Shown one piece after another: positions 34,987 through 44,231 of a DNA stretch of 64,000 bases. This stretch comes from Pseudomonas sp. BP8. GTDB lineage: Bacteria > Pseudomonadota > Gammaproteobacteria > Pseudomonadales > Pseudomonadaceae. The stretch is taken from contig NZ_JAGINK010000001.1 of the NCBI RefSeq assembly GCF_017875955.1, positions 5,486,501-5,550,500 on the forward strand, given 5' to 3'. The notes under the pieces were generated by a model, which saw nothing but the letters and a program-made list of their open reading frames with translations, was not told the DNA's origin and did not search any database. Made by a program: the position numbers and the translations under genes. Each line of letters opens with the position of its first letter. The first letter of the stretch is position 1.

Positions 34987-36861
34987 ATGACCAAAAGCCT
35001 ACGTTTCAGCCACAAGATTCTCTTGGCCGCCTCACTGATCGTGATACTCGCCTTCAGCCTGTTTACGCTCTATAACGATTACCTCCAGCGTAATGCGATT
35101 CGCCAGAACCTGGAGAATTATCTGGCTGAAATGGGCGCGTCCACTTCAACCAACGTGCGCAACCTGTTCGATGGCCGGATCAAGTTGGTGGAAAACCTGG
35201 CGCAGAACATCAATCAGGATCCGCGCAACGCCGAAACCCTGATGGGCCAGAATGCACTGACCTCAAGTTTTCTCACGGTTTACCTGGGCAAAGTCGATGG
35301 CGGCTTCAGCGTACGCCCCGATGCGAAGATGCCTGACGGTTACGACCCGCGCACCCGCCCCTGGTACAAGGACGGCATGAACGCCAACGGGGCGATGCTG
35401 ACCGAACCGTATATCGACCTGACCACCAACAAGATGGTCATCGGTATTCTCAACAAGGTCTCCAGCAGCGTCGGCGTAGTCGGCGGCGACCTGGCCCTGG
35501 ACGGCCTGGTAGAAATCATCAACTCGCTGAACTTCGGCGGCATGGGCTACGCGTTCCTGGTCAACGACCAGGGCAAGATCCTGGTTCACCCGGACACGTC
35601 ACTGGTGATGAAGTCGCTGTCGGACCTGTTCCCGCAGCGCACGCCGAACCTCTCCGGCGAACTGACCGAAGTCAGCGCCGATGGCCAGCAACGCTTGCTC
35701 ACCTTCACTCCGATCAAGGGCCTGCCCGCAGCCAACTGGTACATCGGTCTATCGGTGGACAAGGATAAGGCCTTTGCCATGCTCAGCACCTTCCGCACCT
35801 CGGCGGTGATTGCCACCCTGGTCGCGGTAGTGATCATCATCGGCCTGCTCGGCCTGCTGATCAGCGTGCTGATGAAGCCATTGCTGACCATGACCCGCGC
35901 CATGGAAGACATCGCCCAGGGCGAAGGCGACCTGACCAAGCGCCTGACCATTCACAATCACGATGAGTTCGGCGTGCTCGGCAGTGCCTTCAACCGCTTC
36001 GTCGAGCGCATTCACGGCTCGATCCGCGAAGTGTCTTCGGCCACCGAGCAGGTCAACGAAGTGGCCTTGCGGGTGATCAGTGCTTCCAACTCGTCGATGA
36101 GCAACTCCGACGAGCAATCCAACCGGACCAACAGCGTCGCGGCGGCCATCAACCAGCTGGGTGCAGCCGCCCAGGAAATTGCCGGCAACGCCGCGCAAGC
36201 GTCGCAGCACGCTACCTCGGCACGCCGCCTGGCCGAAGAAGGCCAAGAGGTGGTGGACCGCAATATCCAGGCAATGAATCGCCTGTCTGACCTGATCGTC
36301 ACCTCCAGCGCCCACATCGAGACGCTGAACAGCAAGACGGTGAACATCGGCCAGATCCTCGAAGTGATTACCAGCATCTCCCAGCAGACCAACCTGCTCG
36401 CCCTCAACGCGGCGATCGAAGCAGCGCGCGCTGGCGAGGCCGGCCGTGGCTTTGCGGTGGTAGCAGATGAGGTCCGCAACCTGGCGCACCGCACGCAGGA
36501 GTCGGCGCAACAGGTACAGACCATGATCGAAGAGCTGCAGGTCGGTGCCCGTGAATCGGTCGATACCATGGGTCAGAGCCAGCGCCACAGCCAGGACAGC
36601 GTGCAGATCGCCAACCAGGCGGGTGAGCGGCTGGAGAGCGTCACCGTGCGCATCGGCGAAATCGACGGCATGAATCAGTCAGTAGCGACTGCCACCGAAG
36701 AGCAAACCGCCGTGGTCGATTCGATCAACATGGACATCAGCGAAATCAACATGCTCAACCAGGAGGGCGTCGAGAACCTGCAGGCCACCCTGCGCGCGTG
36801 TTCCGACCTGGAGCAGCAGGCCGGACGCCTGAAGCAACTGGTGGGCAGTTTCAGAATCTAG
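34987..36861 (+). CDS. Methyl-accepting chemotaxis protein with dCache sensor (McpG-like)
   Basis: This 624-residue chemoreceptor has TM1 at about 10-30 and a periplasmic dCache domain (residues 35-275) with the amino-acid-type motif YDPRTRPWYKDG. TM2 lies at about 280-305, followed by HAMP and a signalling hairpin with tip ISQQTNLLALNAAIEAARAG. No CheR-docking pentapeptide is seen at the C-terminus. Position and sequence fit McpG of P. putida, a GABA receptor, but the ligand here is inferred. The ATG at 34987 begins the basic residues before TM1. Confidence 0.85.
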   Translation: MTKSLRFSHKILLAASLIVILAFSLFTLYNDYLQRNAIRQNLENYLAEMGASTSTNVRNLFDGRIKLVENLAQNINQDPRNAETLMGQNALTSSFLTVYLGKVDGGFSVRPDAKMPDGYDPRTRPWYKDGMNANGAMLTEPYIDLTTNKMVIGILNKVSSSVGVVGGDLALDGLVEIINSLNFGGMGYAFLVNDQGKILVHPDTSLVMKSLSDLFPQRTPNLSGELTEVSADGQQRLLTFTPIKGLPAANWYIGLSVDKDKAFAMLSTFRTSAVIATLVAVVIIIGLLGLLISVLMKPLLTMTRAMEDIAQGEGDLTKRLTIHNHDEFGVLGSAFNRFVERIHGSIREVSSATEQVNEVALRVISASNSSMSNSDEQSNRTNSVAAAINQLGAAAQEIAGNAAQASQHATSARRLAEEGQEVVDRNIQAMNRLSDLIVTSSAHIETLNSKTVNIGQILEVITSISQQTNLLALNAAIEAARAGEAGRGFAVVADEVRNLAHRTQESAQQVQTMIEELQVGARESVDTMGQSQRHSQDSVQIANQAGERLESVTVRIGEIDGMNQSVATATEEQTAVVDSINMDISEINMLNQEGVENLQATLRACSDLEQQAGRLKQLVGSFRI

Positions 36862-36867
36862 CGGCTA

Positions 36868-36915
36868 GCTGCAAGAAAGAGCATGGCCGTCCGCGCACCT
36901 GCTTTTTCTTGCAGC
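36868..36915 (+). terminator. Hairpin after the chemoreceptor gene
   Basis: GCTGCAAGAAA pairs with TTTCTTGCAGC across a GC-rich loop, starting 7 bp after the stop. There is no trailing T run, so it may stabilise the 3' end rather than terminate. Confidence 0.45.
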
Positions 36916-36983
36916 TTCACGCTTGCAGCATGTAACTGATCTTTTCGAACAAACTATTCTTCTGAGAGGTCCACCTTTAGGCG

Positions 36984-37014
36984 TGTCATCGCCGGCTGAT
37001 TACAGCCGGGTGAC
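36984..37014 (+). promoter_or_regulatory. Stem-loop in the leader of the glycosyltransferase operon
   Basis: CCGGCTG-ATTA-CAGCCGG is nested in TGTCA...TGACA. It lies 33 bp before the GTG start. It could be an operator or an mRNA structure; no known class was recognised. Confidence 0.4.
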
Positions 37015-37047
37015 AGACCCGAAGATGGTCCCGGAGGGATACTGATC

Positions 37048-38160
37048 GTGCACATCGCTGACATCACCATGTTCTACGCCCCGGCCAGCGGCGGCGTACG
37101 TACCTATCTTGATGCCAAACATCGCCGCCTCGACGCCATGACTGGCGTGCGCCACAGCCTGCTGATCCCTGGCCCCAGCGCCAGTCATACGGATGGGGTC
37201 TACCAGGTCCCCGCGCCTCCCTTGCCCTTCGGCAAAGGCTACCGTTTCCCGGTACGCCTGGCGCCGTGGTGCAATGTGCTGCGCGAACTCCAGCCCGATC
37301 TGATCGAAGTCGGCGACCCCTATCTGACTGCCTGGGCGGCCCTTGAAGCGCGACGCAAGCTCGACGTGCCGGTGATCGGTTTCTATCACTCCGACCTGCC
37401 ATTGCTGGTCGGCAATCGCATGGGCAACTGGTTCACGCCAAACGTCGAGGCTTACGTCAGCAAGCTTTATGGCAACTTCGACCGGGTCCTGGCGCCGAGC
37501 CAGGTAATGGCCGACAAACTGCGCAGGCTGGGTGTACGCGAGGTGCATGTACAGCGCCTGGGCGTGGACCTGGCCACCTTCAACCCCGAGCACCGCGACA
37601 GCCAGCTGCGCGCGCAATTGGGAATCCCTGATACCACTCGCCTGCTGGTGTTCGCCGGGCGTGGCTCGCGCGAGAAGAACCTGCCGGTACTGCTCGACTG
37701 CATGACTCGGCTGGGCAATCACTACCACTTGCTGCTGGTGGGTTCGGGCATGCCGGCCAATGTCCCGGACAACGTCAGCGTGATCAACCGGTTCTGCCCC
37801 CTGCAAGAAGTCGCACGGCTGATTGCCAGCGCCGACCTGCTGGTGCATGCCGGTGACCAGGAAACCTTCGGCCTGGTGATTCTCGAAGCCATGGCCTGCG
37901 CCACACCCGTAGTCGCGGTTCGGGCCGGCGCCTTCGGCGAAATCGTCAACGAGCAGTGCGGCCGCCTGTGCGCGCCGAACGATGGTGTGGCGATGGCGGC
38001 GGCCGTGCGCGAGATCTTCGAGGACGGCGTTCGCAAGCTCGGCCAGCAAGCGCGCCGGCATGTCGAGCAACACTACTCGTGGGACAACGTAGTCAATGGT
38101 TTGCTGCAGCACTACCAGGCCGTACTGGGCCACTCGCCACAGGCACGCGCTCATGGCTGA
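37048..38160 (+). CDS. Group 1 (GT4-type) glycosyltransferase
   Basis: This 370-residue GT-B fold enzyme has an N-terminal acceptor domain (MFYAPASGGVRTYL gives the GGxxxY/H motif) and a C-terminal donor domain with FAGRGSREKNLPVLLD and the E-x7-E motif in ETFGLVILEAMACATPVV. It transfers a sugar from a nucleotide donor; substrates are unknown. It starts at a GTG with GGAGG upstream and overlaps the next gene by 8 bp, suggesting a three-gene operon for a glycan or glycolipid. Confidence 0.85.
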   Translation: MHIADITMFYAPASGGVRTYLDAKHRRLDAMTGVRHSLLIPGPSASHTDGVYQVPAPPLPFGKGYRFPVRLAPWCNVLRELQPDLIEVGDPYLTAWAALEARRKLDVPVIGFYHSDLPLLVGNRMGNWFTPNVEAYVSKLYGNFDRVLAPSQVMADKLRRLGVREVHVQRLGVDLATFNPEHRDSQLRAQLGIPDTTRLLVFAGRGSREKNLPVLLDCMTRLGNHYHLLLVGSGMPANVPDNVSVINRFCPLQEVARLIASADLLVHAGDQETFGLVILEAMACATPVVAVRAGAFGEIVNEQCGRLCAPNDGVAMAAAVREIFEDGVRKLGQQARRHVEQHYSWDNVVNGLLQHYQAVLGHSPQARAHG

Positions 38161-38917
38161 GGCCTTGCCGAGTCAGCCCAGCCTGATGCTGGTGCTGCAC
38201 GATGTTGCCCCGGAGACCTGGCCCGACTACCAACCCTTCGTAGAGGCCGTCGATCAGTTGGGCAAGGTGCCCATGACCTGGCTGGTGGTGCCCGACTTTC
38301 ATCACCGCAACGCGCTCGACCGCGCCCCAGCGTTCTGCCGGATGCTCGAGCGACGTTTGAGCCAAGGCGATGAACTGGCCCTGCATGGTTACTACCATGC
38401 CGACGACGGGCCAGCACCGCGCAGCCCACGCGATTACTTCATGCGCCGAATCTACACCCATGAAGGTGAGTTCTACGGCCTTGACCAAGCCCAAGCCCTG
38501 CACCGCCTGCAAGCCGGGCTGGAGCTGTTCGACCAGCAGGGCTGGCCCGTGGCCGGTTTCGTCGCCCCCGCCTGGTTGATGAGCGAAGGCACGCGCCAAG
38601 CCCTGCGCCAGCTGCCGTTGCGCTACACGAGCACGCCCCAGCACTTGTATCGATTGCCCGAGTTCACCGCCATCGACGCGCCCGGCTTGGTCTGGAGTGC
38701 ACGCAGCGCGTGGCGCCGCGGCATGTCGCGGGTGCTCTGCGACTGGCAGTGTCGGCGCTGGCGTAGCGCCGAGACCTTGCGCCTGGGGCTGCACCCGGTC
38801 GACATGCGCCACCGGGCCTCACGCGAATACTGGTTGCGTACCTTGCAGGCGCTACTCGAACAAGGACGCCAGCCTTTGACCAAGTCCGCCTGGCTGGACC
38901 GCCAGGTCGCGGCATGA
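38153..38917 (+). CDS. DUF2334 polysaccharide deacetylase-like protein
   Basis: This 254-residue protein has the metal-binding pattern LVLHDVAPETW near residue 14 and ELALHGYYHADDG near residue 75, as in NodB-like carbohydrate esterases. DUF2334 proteins are predicted deacetylases. There is no signal peptide, so action is probably cytoplasmic. It overlaps the glycosyltransferase by 8 bp and the next gene by 4 bp (ATGA). The substrate may be the product of the neighbouring glycosyltransferase. Confidence 0.8.
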   Translation: MAEALPSQPSLMLVLHDVAPETWPDYQPFVEAVDQLGKVPMTWLVVPDFHHRNALDRAPAFCRMLERRLSQGDELALHGYYHADDGPAPRSPRDYFMRRIYTHEGEFYGLDQAQALHRLQAGLELFDQQGWPVAGFVAPAWLMSEGTRQALRQLPLRYTSTPQHLYRLPEFTAIDAPGLVWSARSAWRRGMSRVLCDWQCRRWRSAETLRLGLHPVDMRHRASREYWLRTLQALLEQGRQPLTKSAWLDRQVAA

Positions 38918-39909
38918 AGCGATTCGCCTGGATTGCGCTGGCATTGCTGTTGGCACTGCTGGTTCCGACCTTGCTGGGAGGCAGCGAGCTGCTGCCCAGG
39001 TTGCAGGCCTTCGCCCCGGGCTTGCTGCTGACGCTACTGGGGATGATTCTGCTGTGCTGGGTGATCAACGCCATGCGCCTGCGCCTGCTGCTCGGCGAGC
39101 AAGGGGCAACGCTGGGCCGGGTGCGCAGTCTGGGGGTGGTGATGGCCACCGAATTCGCCATCTGCACCACACCGGGCGGCAGCGGTGGCCCGCTGGCGCT
39201 GATGGCGCTACTGGCGCGCGAACGCATCGGCCCGGCGCGTAGTGGCGCGGTGTTCGCCATGGACCAGTTGAACGACCTGCTGTTCTTCTTCTGCGCCATG
39301 CTGGCGATCGCCGGCTATGCGCTGTTCCACAGCTTGGGGCGCAGCCAGGAGAGCATGCTGCTCGGCAGCGCACTGATGCTCTGCAGCGCGCTGGCCTGTG
39401 TGCTGGGCCTGCTGCGTTATCGACGCCAAGTAATGCGCTTCAATGGCAGGCTGCTGCAGCGCCTGGGCCTGGCCGCTCAGCGCCGACGGCGCTGGGCGCG
39501 CAAGCTGCTGCGCTTCGTGCATGCCCTGGCAGACACCTGGCGCCTGCCCAAGCGCACGCTGGCGCTGGTCTTCAGCCTCACCTGCGTACACTGGAGCCTG
39601 CGTTACAGCGTGTTGTACCTGGTGTTGCGCGGGCTGGGCGTGGAGTTGGCGTGGATACCCAGTTTTCTGGTGCAGATGCTCGCGCTCAGCGCCGGCCAGT
39701 TCAGCCTGTTGCCCGGCGGTGCAGGTGCGGCGGAGCTGACCTCGGCGAGCCTGTTGACGCCCTTGGTGGGCGGCTCGACCGCGGCGGCGGCGATTCTGAT
39801 CTGGCGCGCCGTTACCTACTATTTTTATCTGCTGGCGGGCGGACCGGTGTTTGTTTGCCTGCTGGCACGTCCGCTGCTGGCGCGCTGGCGTCGCCATCAA
39901 GCGGGTTGA
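38914..39909 (+). CDS. Lysylphosphatidylglycerol synthase TM-like (UPF0104) membrane protein
   Basis: This 331-residue protein has about eight membrane helices and the family segments TEFAICTTPGGSGGPLALMA and LLPGGAGAAELTSASLL. It resembles the flippase-like N-terminal part of MprF without the synthase domain. As the last gene of the operon it may flip the lipid-linked product of the glycosyltransferase and deacetylase. Its last 98 bp overlap a small convergent gene. Confidence 0.8.
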   Translation: MKRFAWIALALLLALLVPTLLGGSELLPRLQAFAPGLLLTLLGMILLCWVINAMRLRLLLGEQGATLGRVRSLGVVMATEFAICTTPGGSGGPLALMALLARERIGPARSGAVFAMDQLNDLLFFFCAMLAIAGYALFHSLGRSQESMLLGSALMLCSALACVLGLLRYRRQVMRFNGRLLQRLGLAAQRRRRWARKLLRFVHALADTWRLPKRTLALVFSLTCVHWSLRYSVLYLVLRGLGVELAWIPSFLVQMLALSAGQFSLLPGGAGAAELTSASLLTPLVGGSTAAAAILIWRAVTYYFYLLAGGPVFVCLLARPLLARWRRHQAG

Positions 39910-40048
39910 GCTGACGCCAGAGCTCGGCGGCACCGACAAACTCAGTGCCGTGCTCCTCGCTCAAGGCTTCGGGATCGAAGCGGGCCAGGCAACCTTCACC
40001 CAGCGTCGGTGGCGCCTGGGCGCCGGCCTTGTCGCGTGGATCAGCCAT
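39812..40048 (-). CDS. Small hypothetical protein behind purU
   Basis: A 78-residue acidic, Pro/Ala-rich frame reads MADPRDKAGAQAPPTLGEGC and later EEHGTEFVGAAELWRQLNPL. It has a GAGG site about 8 bases before the ATG and lies 15 bp after the purU stop. Its 3' third overlaps the end of the convergent UPF0104 gene. The charged middle looks like real protein; the overlap region may be less constrained. Function unknown. Confidence 0.5.
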   Translation of the reverse strand: MADPRDKAGAQAPPTLGEGCLARFDPEALSEEHGTEFVGAAELWRQLNPLDGDASAPAADVPAGKQTPVRPPADKNSR

Positions 40049-40063
40049 TGGCCCGCCCTCGTC

Positions 40064-40915
40064 TCAGTCGAACACTACAGTCTTGTTACCGTGCACCAGC
40101 ACGCGATCTTCAAGGTGATAGCGCAGGCCACGGGCAAGCACCATTTTCTCGACGTCGCGGCCGAAGCGGACCATGTCTTCGATGCTGTCGGCGTGGCTGA
40201 CACGGACCACGTCCTGCTCGATGATCGGGCCGGCGTCCAGCTCTTCGGTGACATAGTGGCAGGTCGCGCCGATCAGCTTGACGCCACGCAGTGCTGCCTG
40301 GTGATACGGCTTGGCACCGACAAACGACGGCAGGAAGCTGTGGTGGATGTTGATGACCTTCTCGGCGTACTGCTGACACAACTGTGGTGGCAGGATCTGC
40401 ATATAGCGCGCCAGCACCACCACATCGGCCTGGTGCTCTTCGACCAGGCGCGAGACTTCGGCGAAGGCTGGTTGCTTGTCTTTCGGATCAACCGGAACAT
40501 GGAAGAACGGAATGCCATGCCACTCGACCATGCTGCGCAGGTCGTCGTGGTTGGAGATCACGCAGGGAATGTCACAGTCCAGCTCGTCGGTGTGCCAGCG
40601 ATGCAGCAGGTCGGCCAGGCAGTGCGATTCGCGGCTGGCCATCAGCACCACGCGCTTCTTCTGCGCCGAGTCGGTGACCCGCCAGATCATCGAGAACTCT
40701 TCGGCGATTGGCGCGAAGGCCTCACGGAAAGCCTCGATACCAAACGGCAGTGATTCGGCACGGATCTCATGGCGCATGAAGAACCAACCACTCTGCACGT
40801 CGGAGTGGTGGCTCGCTTCGTTGATCCAGCCATTGTACAAAGCCAGGAAATTACTGACTTTCGCCACGATGCCGACACGGTCGGGGCAAGCAATCACCAG
40901 TCGATAGGTGTGCAT
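40064..40915 (-). CDS. purU: Formyltetrahydrofolate deformylase
   Basis: This 283-residue enzyme has an N-terminal ACT domain (MHTYRLVIACPDRVGIVAKV) and a C-terminal formyltransferase-like domain with the catalytic trio in INIHHSFLPSFVGAKPY and ATCHYVTEELDAGPIIEQD. It hydrolyses 10-formyl-THF to THF and formate, which feeds purine synthesis and balances one-carbon pools. The ATG follows GGAG by 9 bases. P. putida has several purU genes, so this may be a paralogue. Confidence 0.92.
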   Translation of the reverse strand: MHTYRLVIACPDRVGIVAKVSNFLALYNGWINEASHHSDVQSGWFFMRHEIRAESLPFGIEAFREAFAPIAEEFSMIWRVTDSAQKKRVVLMASRESHCLADLLHRWHTDELDCDIPCVISNHDDLRSMVEWHGIPFFHVPVDPKDKQPAFAEVSRLVEEHQADVVVLARYMQILPPQLCQQYAEKVINIHHSFLPSFVGAKPYHQAALRGVKLIGATCHYVTEELDAGPIIEQDVVRVSHADSIEDMVRFGRDVEKMVLARGLRYHLEDRVLVHGNKTVVFD

Positions 40916-41215
40916 GGGGTGAGACTCCAAGAACTTCGCAAAGGCGCATAGTCTAGCGACCTGTCATGAAAAACGCAGTAATCATCGACGCCCACGCTGC
41001 GTATCCGCTACACGGCGCTGGGGCAGAGACAATTAGCCGGCAACAGCGTGCTTGCCATGAGTGCTCACTGGCATATGTAAAATTTTCTTAATCGGCGCAT
41101 GTTGTTATTAGCCGCCCGTTTACCGTGCAGGGCTTTATTAATTGTTTACTTGGGACTATCGCCTGTCTATTATTGACCCACACTGTCTCCCTGAACATGC
41201 ATTAAGGAACACACC

Positions 41216-41593
41216 ATGTCCCTGATCAACGAATACCGCGCTACCGAAGAAGCCATCAAAGAACTTCAAGCTCGTCTGGCCAACCTGTCGCAAGATGACA
41301 AGCTGAAAAAAGAGCTGGAGTTTGAAGGCAAGCTGCGCACCCTGATGGGTGAATACTCCAAGTCGCTGCGTGACGTGATTGCCCTGCTCGATCCAGAGTC
41401 GAAACTGAGCAAGGCCCCGCGCGGCGCCGTCAAGACCACCGGCACCAAGCGTGCACGCAAGGTCAAGCAATACAAGAACCCGCACAACGGTGAAGTCATC
41501 GAAACCAAAGGCGGCAACCACAAGACCCTGAAAGAGTGGAAAGCCAAATGGGGTGGCGATGAGGTTGAAGGCTGGGCAACCCTGCTGGACTAA
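41216..41593 (+). CDS. turA: MvaT-family H-NS-like nucleoid protein (TurA)
   Basis: This 125-residue protein has an N-terminal coiled-coil oligomerisation domain (MSLINEYRATEEAIKELQAR). The C-terminal DNA-binding part holds RKVKQYKNPHNGEVIETKGG. MvaT proteins silence AT-rich, often acquired, DNA in pseudomonads. The 300 bp upstream are AT-rich (TAAAATTTTCTTAAT near 41078), as expected for an autoregulated promoter. Position matches TurA of P. putida. Such a protein would be expected to repress the AT-rich type VI island; this is inference. Confidence 0.88.
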   Translation: MSLINEYRATEEAIKELQARLANLSQDDKLKKELEFEGKLRTLMGEYSKSLRDVIALLDPESKLSKAPRGAVKTTGTKRARKVKQYKNPHNGEVIETKGGNHKTLKEWKAKWGGDEVEGWATLLD

Positions 41594-41611
41594 GTCCCGC
41601 TGCACTGCTCA

Positions 41612-41646
41612 CAAAAAAGCGCCGGCAATTGCCGGCGCTTTTTATT
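41612..41646. terminator. Bidirectional terminator between turA and sbcB
   Basis: AAAAAAGCGCCGGCAATT continues into its mirror TTGCCGGCGCTTTTT. The A and T tracts on both sides can end transcription from either convergent gene. Confidence 0.9.
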
Positions 41647-41658
41647 TGTCACTTCGAA

Positions 41659-43089
41659 TTACAACTGCAACTGCACTTTTAATTGAGCGGCATGCGCCTG
41701 CCAGGCCTCCAGCACCCGCCGCCCAGCCTCGTCGGCCGTCGCCCAGCTGCTCTGCCACGCCTGCTGGAAATCACCCAGGGTGTTCGGCGCGCCCATCTGT
41801 GGATCACTCAAGCGCTGCTGGCAGAACAGCTGCCAACGCTGGCGCTCTTGCTCACTCAAGGTGTCGGGGAAGTTTCGCGCACGGTAGCGGAATAACAGTT
41901 CAGGCATCCGCGGGTCATCAAACATCCACTGCGATTGTCCCAGTTGCTCAGGCTCTGCCACACGTACCTGCTCACACAGCCGGCGATCTCGATCGCCAAG
42001 AAAACCACCGTACAACTGCTGCTCGGGATCTTCACCAGGGGCAAAATCTTCGGCGCTATAAATGGCCGATAATTTGTCTTGCCACGCGCTTTGCTGACGG
42101 GCCAAGTCTTCCCCGCGTGATTGCAGCAGGGCGATATCGATGCCCAGACGCTGTTGATCGGCCGGGCGCAATACCGACAATGGCGCCAGCACCGGACACC
42201 GATTGATTTGCACCAACTTCAACGGGACGGGTAATTGTCCTACAGTTAATTGCTCACGTCGGGTGTACAAACGCTCTCGTAATGTTTCAGCGTTTTCCCT
42301 TATTAACGGTGAGGTTTCCAGTTGCAGGTCGCACACAATCAGGGCATTGCGATTACGCGGGTGCCAGGCCAGCGGCAGGACCACCCCGATGTAGTTGCGC
42401 TCGGCAGAAAAACGCCCGGAAATATGTACCAGCGGCTGTAACAAGCGAATCTGTTCCATGACCTTGTGCTTGCTGCGCAACTGGAACAACCAGTCATACA
42501 ACCGGGGTTGCTTGTCACGTATCAGCCGCGCCAGAGCGATGGTCGCCCGCACATCGGAAAGTGCCTCGTGGGCATGTCCGTGATCGATGCCATTGGCTTT
42601 GCTGAGCAACTCCAGGCGCAGACTGGTCCTACCGTCCTGTTGCGGCCAGACAATACCTTCCGGGCGCAGCGCATAAGCGGTGCGGACCACGTCGATCAGA
42701 TCCCAGCGGCTGTTGCCGCCCTGCCATTCACGGGCGTAGGGATCGAAAAAGTTGCGATAGAGGCTGTAGCGGGTGACCTCGTCATCGAAGCGCAAGGTGT
42801 TGTAACCGGCGCCACAGGTGCCCGGACGGACCAGTTGCTGGTGCACCCGGGTCATGAACTCGGCTTCGCACAAGCCGTTGCTGGCTAATTGCTCAGGGGT
42901 GATACCGGTTACCAGGCAGGCTGCCGGGTGCGGCAGGATATCGGCGGAGGGCCGGCAGTAGAGATTGACCGGCACCTCGATCTCATTGAGGTCAAGGTCA
43001 GTGCGCACACCCGCCATCTGCAGCGGACGGTCGCAGCGCGGGTTGATACCGGTGGTTTCGTAGTCGTGCCAGAAGATGCTGGAGCTCAC
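41659..43089 (-). CDS. sbcB: Exodeoxyribonuclease I
   Basis: This 476-residue 3'-5' single-strand exonuclease has the DEDDh motifs FWHDYETTG (residues 6-14), GYNTLRFDDE and HEALSDVRATIAL. C-terminal SH3-like and helical domains follow. It acts in recombination and mismatch repair and binds SSB. A GTG start is used, with AGGAA about 7 bases upstream. It is full length. Confidence 0.92.
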   Translation of the reverse strand: MSSSIFWHDYETTGINPRCDRPLQMAGVRTDLDLNEIEVPVNLYCRPSADILPHPAACLVTGITPEQLASNGLCEAEFMTRVHQQLVRPGTCGAGYNTLRFDDEVTRYSLYRNFFDPYAREWQGGNSRWDLIDVVRTAYALRPEGIVWPQQDGRTSLRLELLSKANGIDHGHAHEALSDVRATIALARLIRDKQPRLYDWLFQLRSKHKVMEQIRLLQPLVHISGRFSAERNYIGVVLPLAWHPRNRNALIVCDLQLETSPLIRENAETLRERLYTRREQLTVGQLPVPLKLVQINRCPVLAPLSVLRPADQQRLGIDIALLQSRGEDLARQQSAWQDKLSAIYSAEDFAPGEDPEQQLYGGFLGDRDRRLCEQVRVAEPEQLGQSQWMFDDPRMPELLFRYRARNFPDTLSEQERQRWQLFCQQRLSDPQMGAPNTLGDFQQAWQSSWATADEAGRRVLEAWQAHAAQLKVQLQL

Positions 43090-43179
43090 GGGGTCTTCCT
43101 GTAACTAGGTCGACCGTGAGTCTAGCGGCCTGGGCGGCTAAATCGAATCCCCAATCCTGGCACCGTGTGTCGGCGGGCG

Positions 43180-43539
43180 TCAGACCGACGCGTTGGCGGA
43201 GTGAAAACTGAAGAAATCCCGCAGCGAGCGGACGAACTCATCGTACTCGCGTGGCGCCAGCAGCAGCATGAAACCCGAGTCGTAATGGCCGGGTGTCTGG
43301 TCTTCCCTGGACCACAGGCAACTGGCGGTAAGGTTGATGAACTGCTGCCCGCCGCCGGCCAATGGCACCCGCAACTGCAGTTCGAAATCCGGCCCGACCA
43401 GCACCGGCAAGGCGCTGATGAGCATCAAGCCGTCTTCGGAGGCATTACCCAGGTAGCCGACCTGCTGGCCGGTCAAGCGGTTGTATACCTTGAGTACACA
43501 AGGTAACTGATGACGTTCGATATGACGTTGGATAAACAT
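43180..43539 (-). CDS. PilZ-domain protein
   Basis: This 119-residue protein has a single PilZ-like domain. NASEDGL (about residues 32-38) corresponds to the (D/N)xSxxG motif. The upstream RHIERH at 5-10 may supply arginines for cyclic-di-GMP, but the RxxxR pattern is imperfect. Binding of the second messenger is therefore uncertain. It lies 90 bp downstream of sbcB on the same strand and could affect motility or envelope functions. Confidence 0.72.
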   Translation of the reverse strand: MFIQRHIERHQLPCVLKVYNRLTGQQVGYLGNASEDGLMLISALPVLVGPDFELQLRVPLAGGGQQFINLTASCLWSREDQTPGHYDSGFMLLLAPREYDEFVRSLRDFFSFHSANASV

Positions 43540-43663
43540 GGTCGCGCGTGTTGTCCCGTAGCCGAAGCCAGGAATGCGGGGTACTGGCGGTTGCTGTTAC
43601 ACCTAGGCTACAGATTAGCCCAGCGAACGCGGCAAATCTCGTGAAATCAAGGACACCTTGGTA

Positions 43664-44050
43664 TTAACGCCAAGGCGTAGTGCTGACCGGGCTGGCCACC
43701 GCCGGTTCGCCCGCCCGATAGTGCCCAAGCTTCTCCAGCGTCTGCAGCCGGGCGCGGGCGCGGTAGGCGTATTCATTCTGCGGGTAGCGCTGGATCAGGT
43801 ACTGGTAGGTCTGGGCGGCATCGACGAAGAGCTTCTGGCGCTCCAGGCACTGACCGCGCAACAGCGACACTTCGGGATGGATGAACGGCCGCGCACGGCT
43901 GGTGCGGTCGACCTGCGACAGCTCGAGCATGACCCGTTGACAGTCGCCACGGTCGTAGGCGCGATAGGCGTTGTTCAGGTGATGGTCCATCGACCAACGG
44001 GTGCAGCCGACGACACTCGCCGCGACAGCTAAAACGATCAGGGCTCGCAT
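43664..44050 (-). CDS. TPR-type lipoprotein
   Basis: This 128-residue protein has a short lipoprotein signal with Cys16 in ASVVGC. Helical repeats (AYRAYDRGDCQRVMLELSQV, DAAQTYQYLIQRYPQNEYAY) of the tetratricopeptide kind follow. It is probably anchored in the outer membrane, facing the periplasm, and may scaffold other proteins. The ATG has an AGGAGAT site. It is divergent from pykA by about 180 bp. Confidence 0.75.
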   Translation of the reverse strand: MRALIVLAVAASVVGCTRWSMDHHLNNAYRAYDRGDCQRVMLELSQVDRTSRARPFIHPEVSLLRGQCLERQKLFVDAAQTYQYLIQRYPQNEYAYRARARLQTLEKLGHYRAGEPAVASPVSTTPWR

Positions 44051-44231
44051 GGGGGATCTCCTTTGCTACGCAGTATATCGGCCCGACACGACAAATCTTC
44101 ACAGGCTTTTGCAAGGATACCCCGACCGTTCAAATGCCACCCTCGCAGGAAGCCAGGTAGTGCAACGGAACAATGACTACAGCGCAATTGAGGAGTAGCC
44201 TTTCGCTGCGCTTCACTATAGGAGTCTGTGC

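Noticed and set aside
36868..36930. Stem-loop after the chemoreceptor considered as a small RNA
   Set aside because: No promoter-like sequence of its own and no T run; more likely a 3'-end hairpin.
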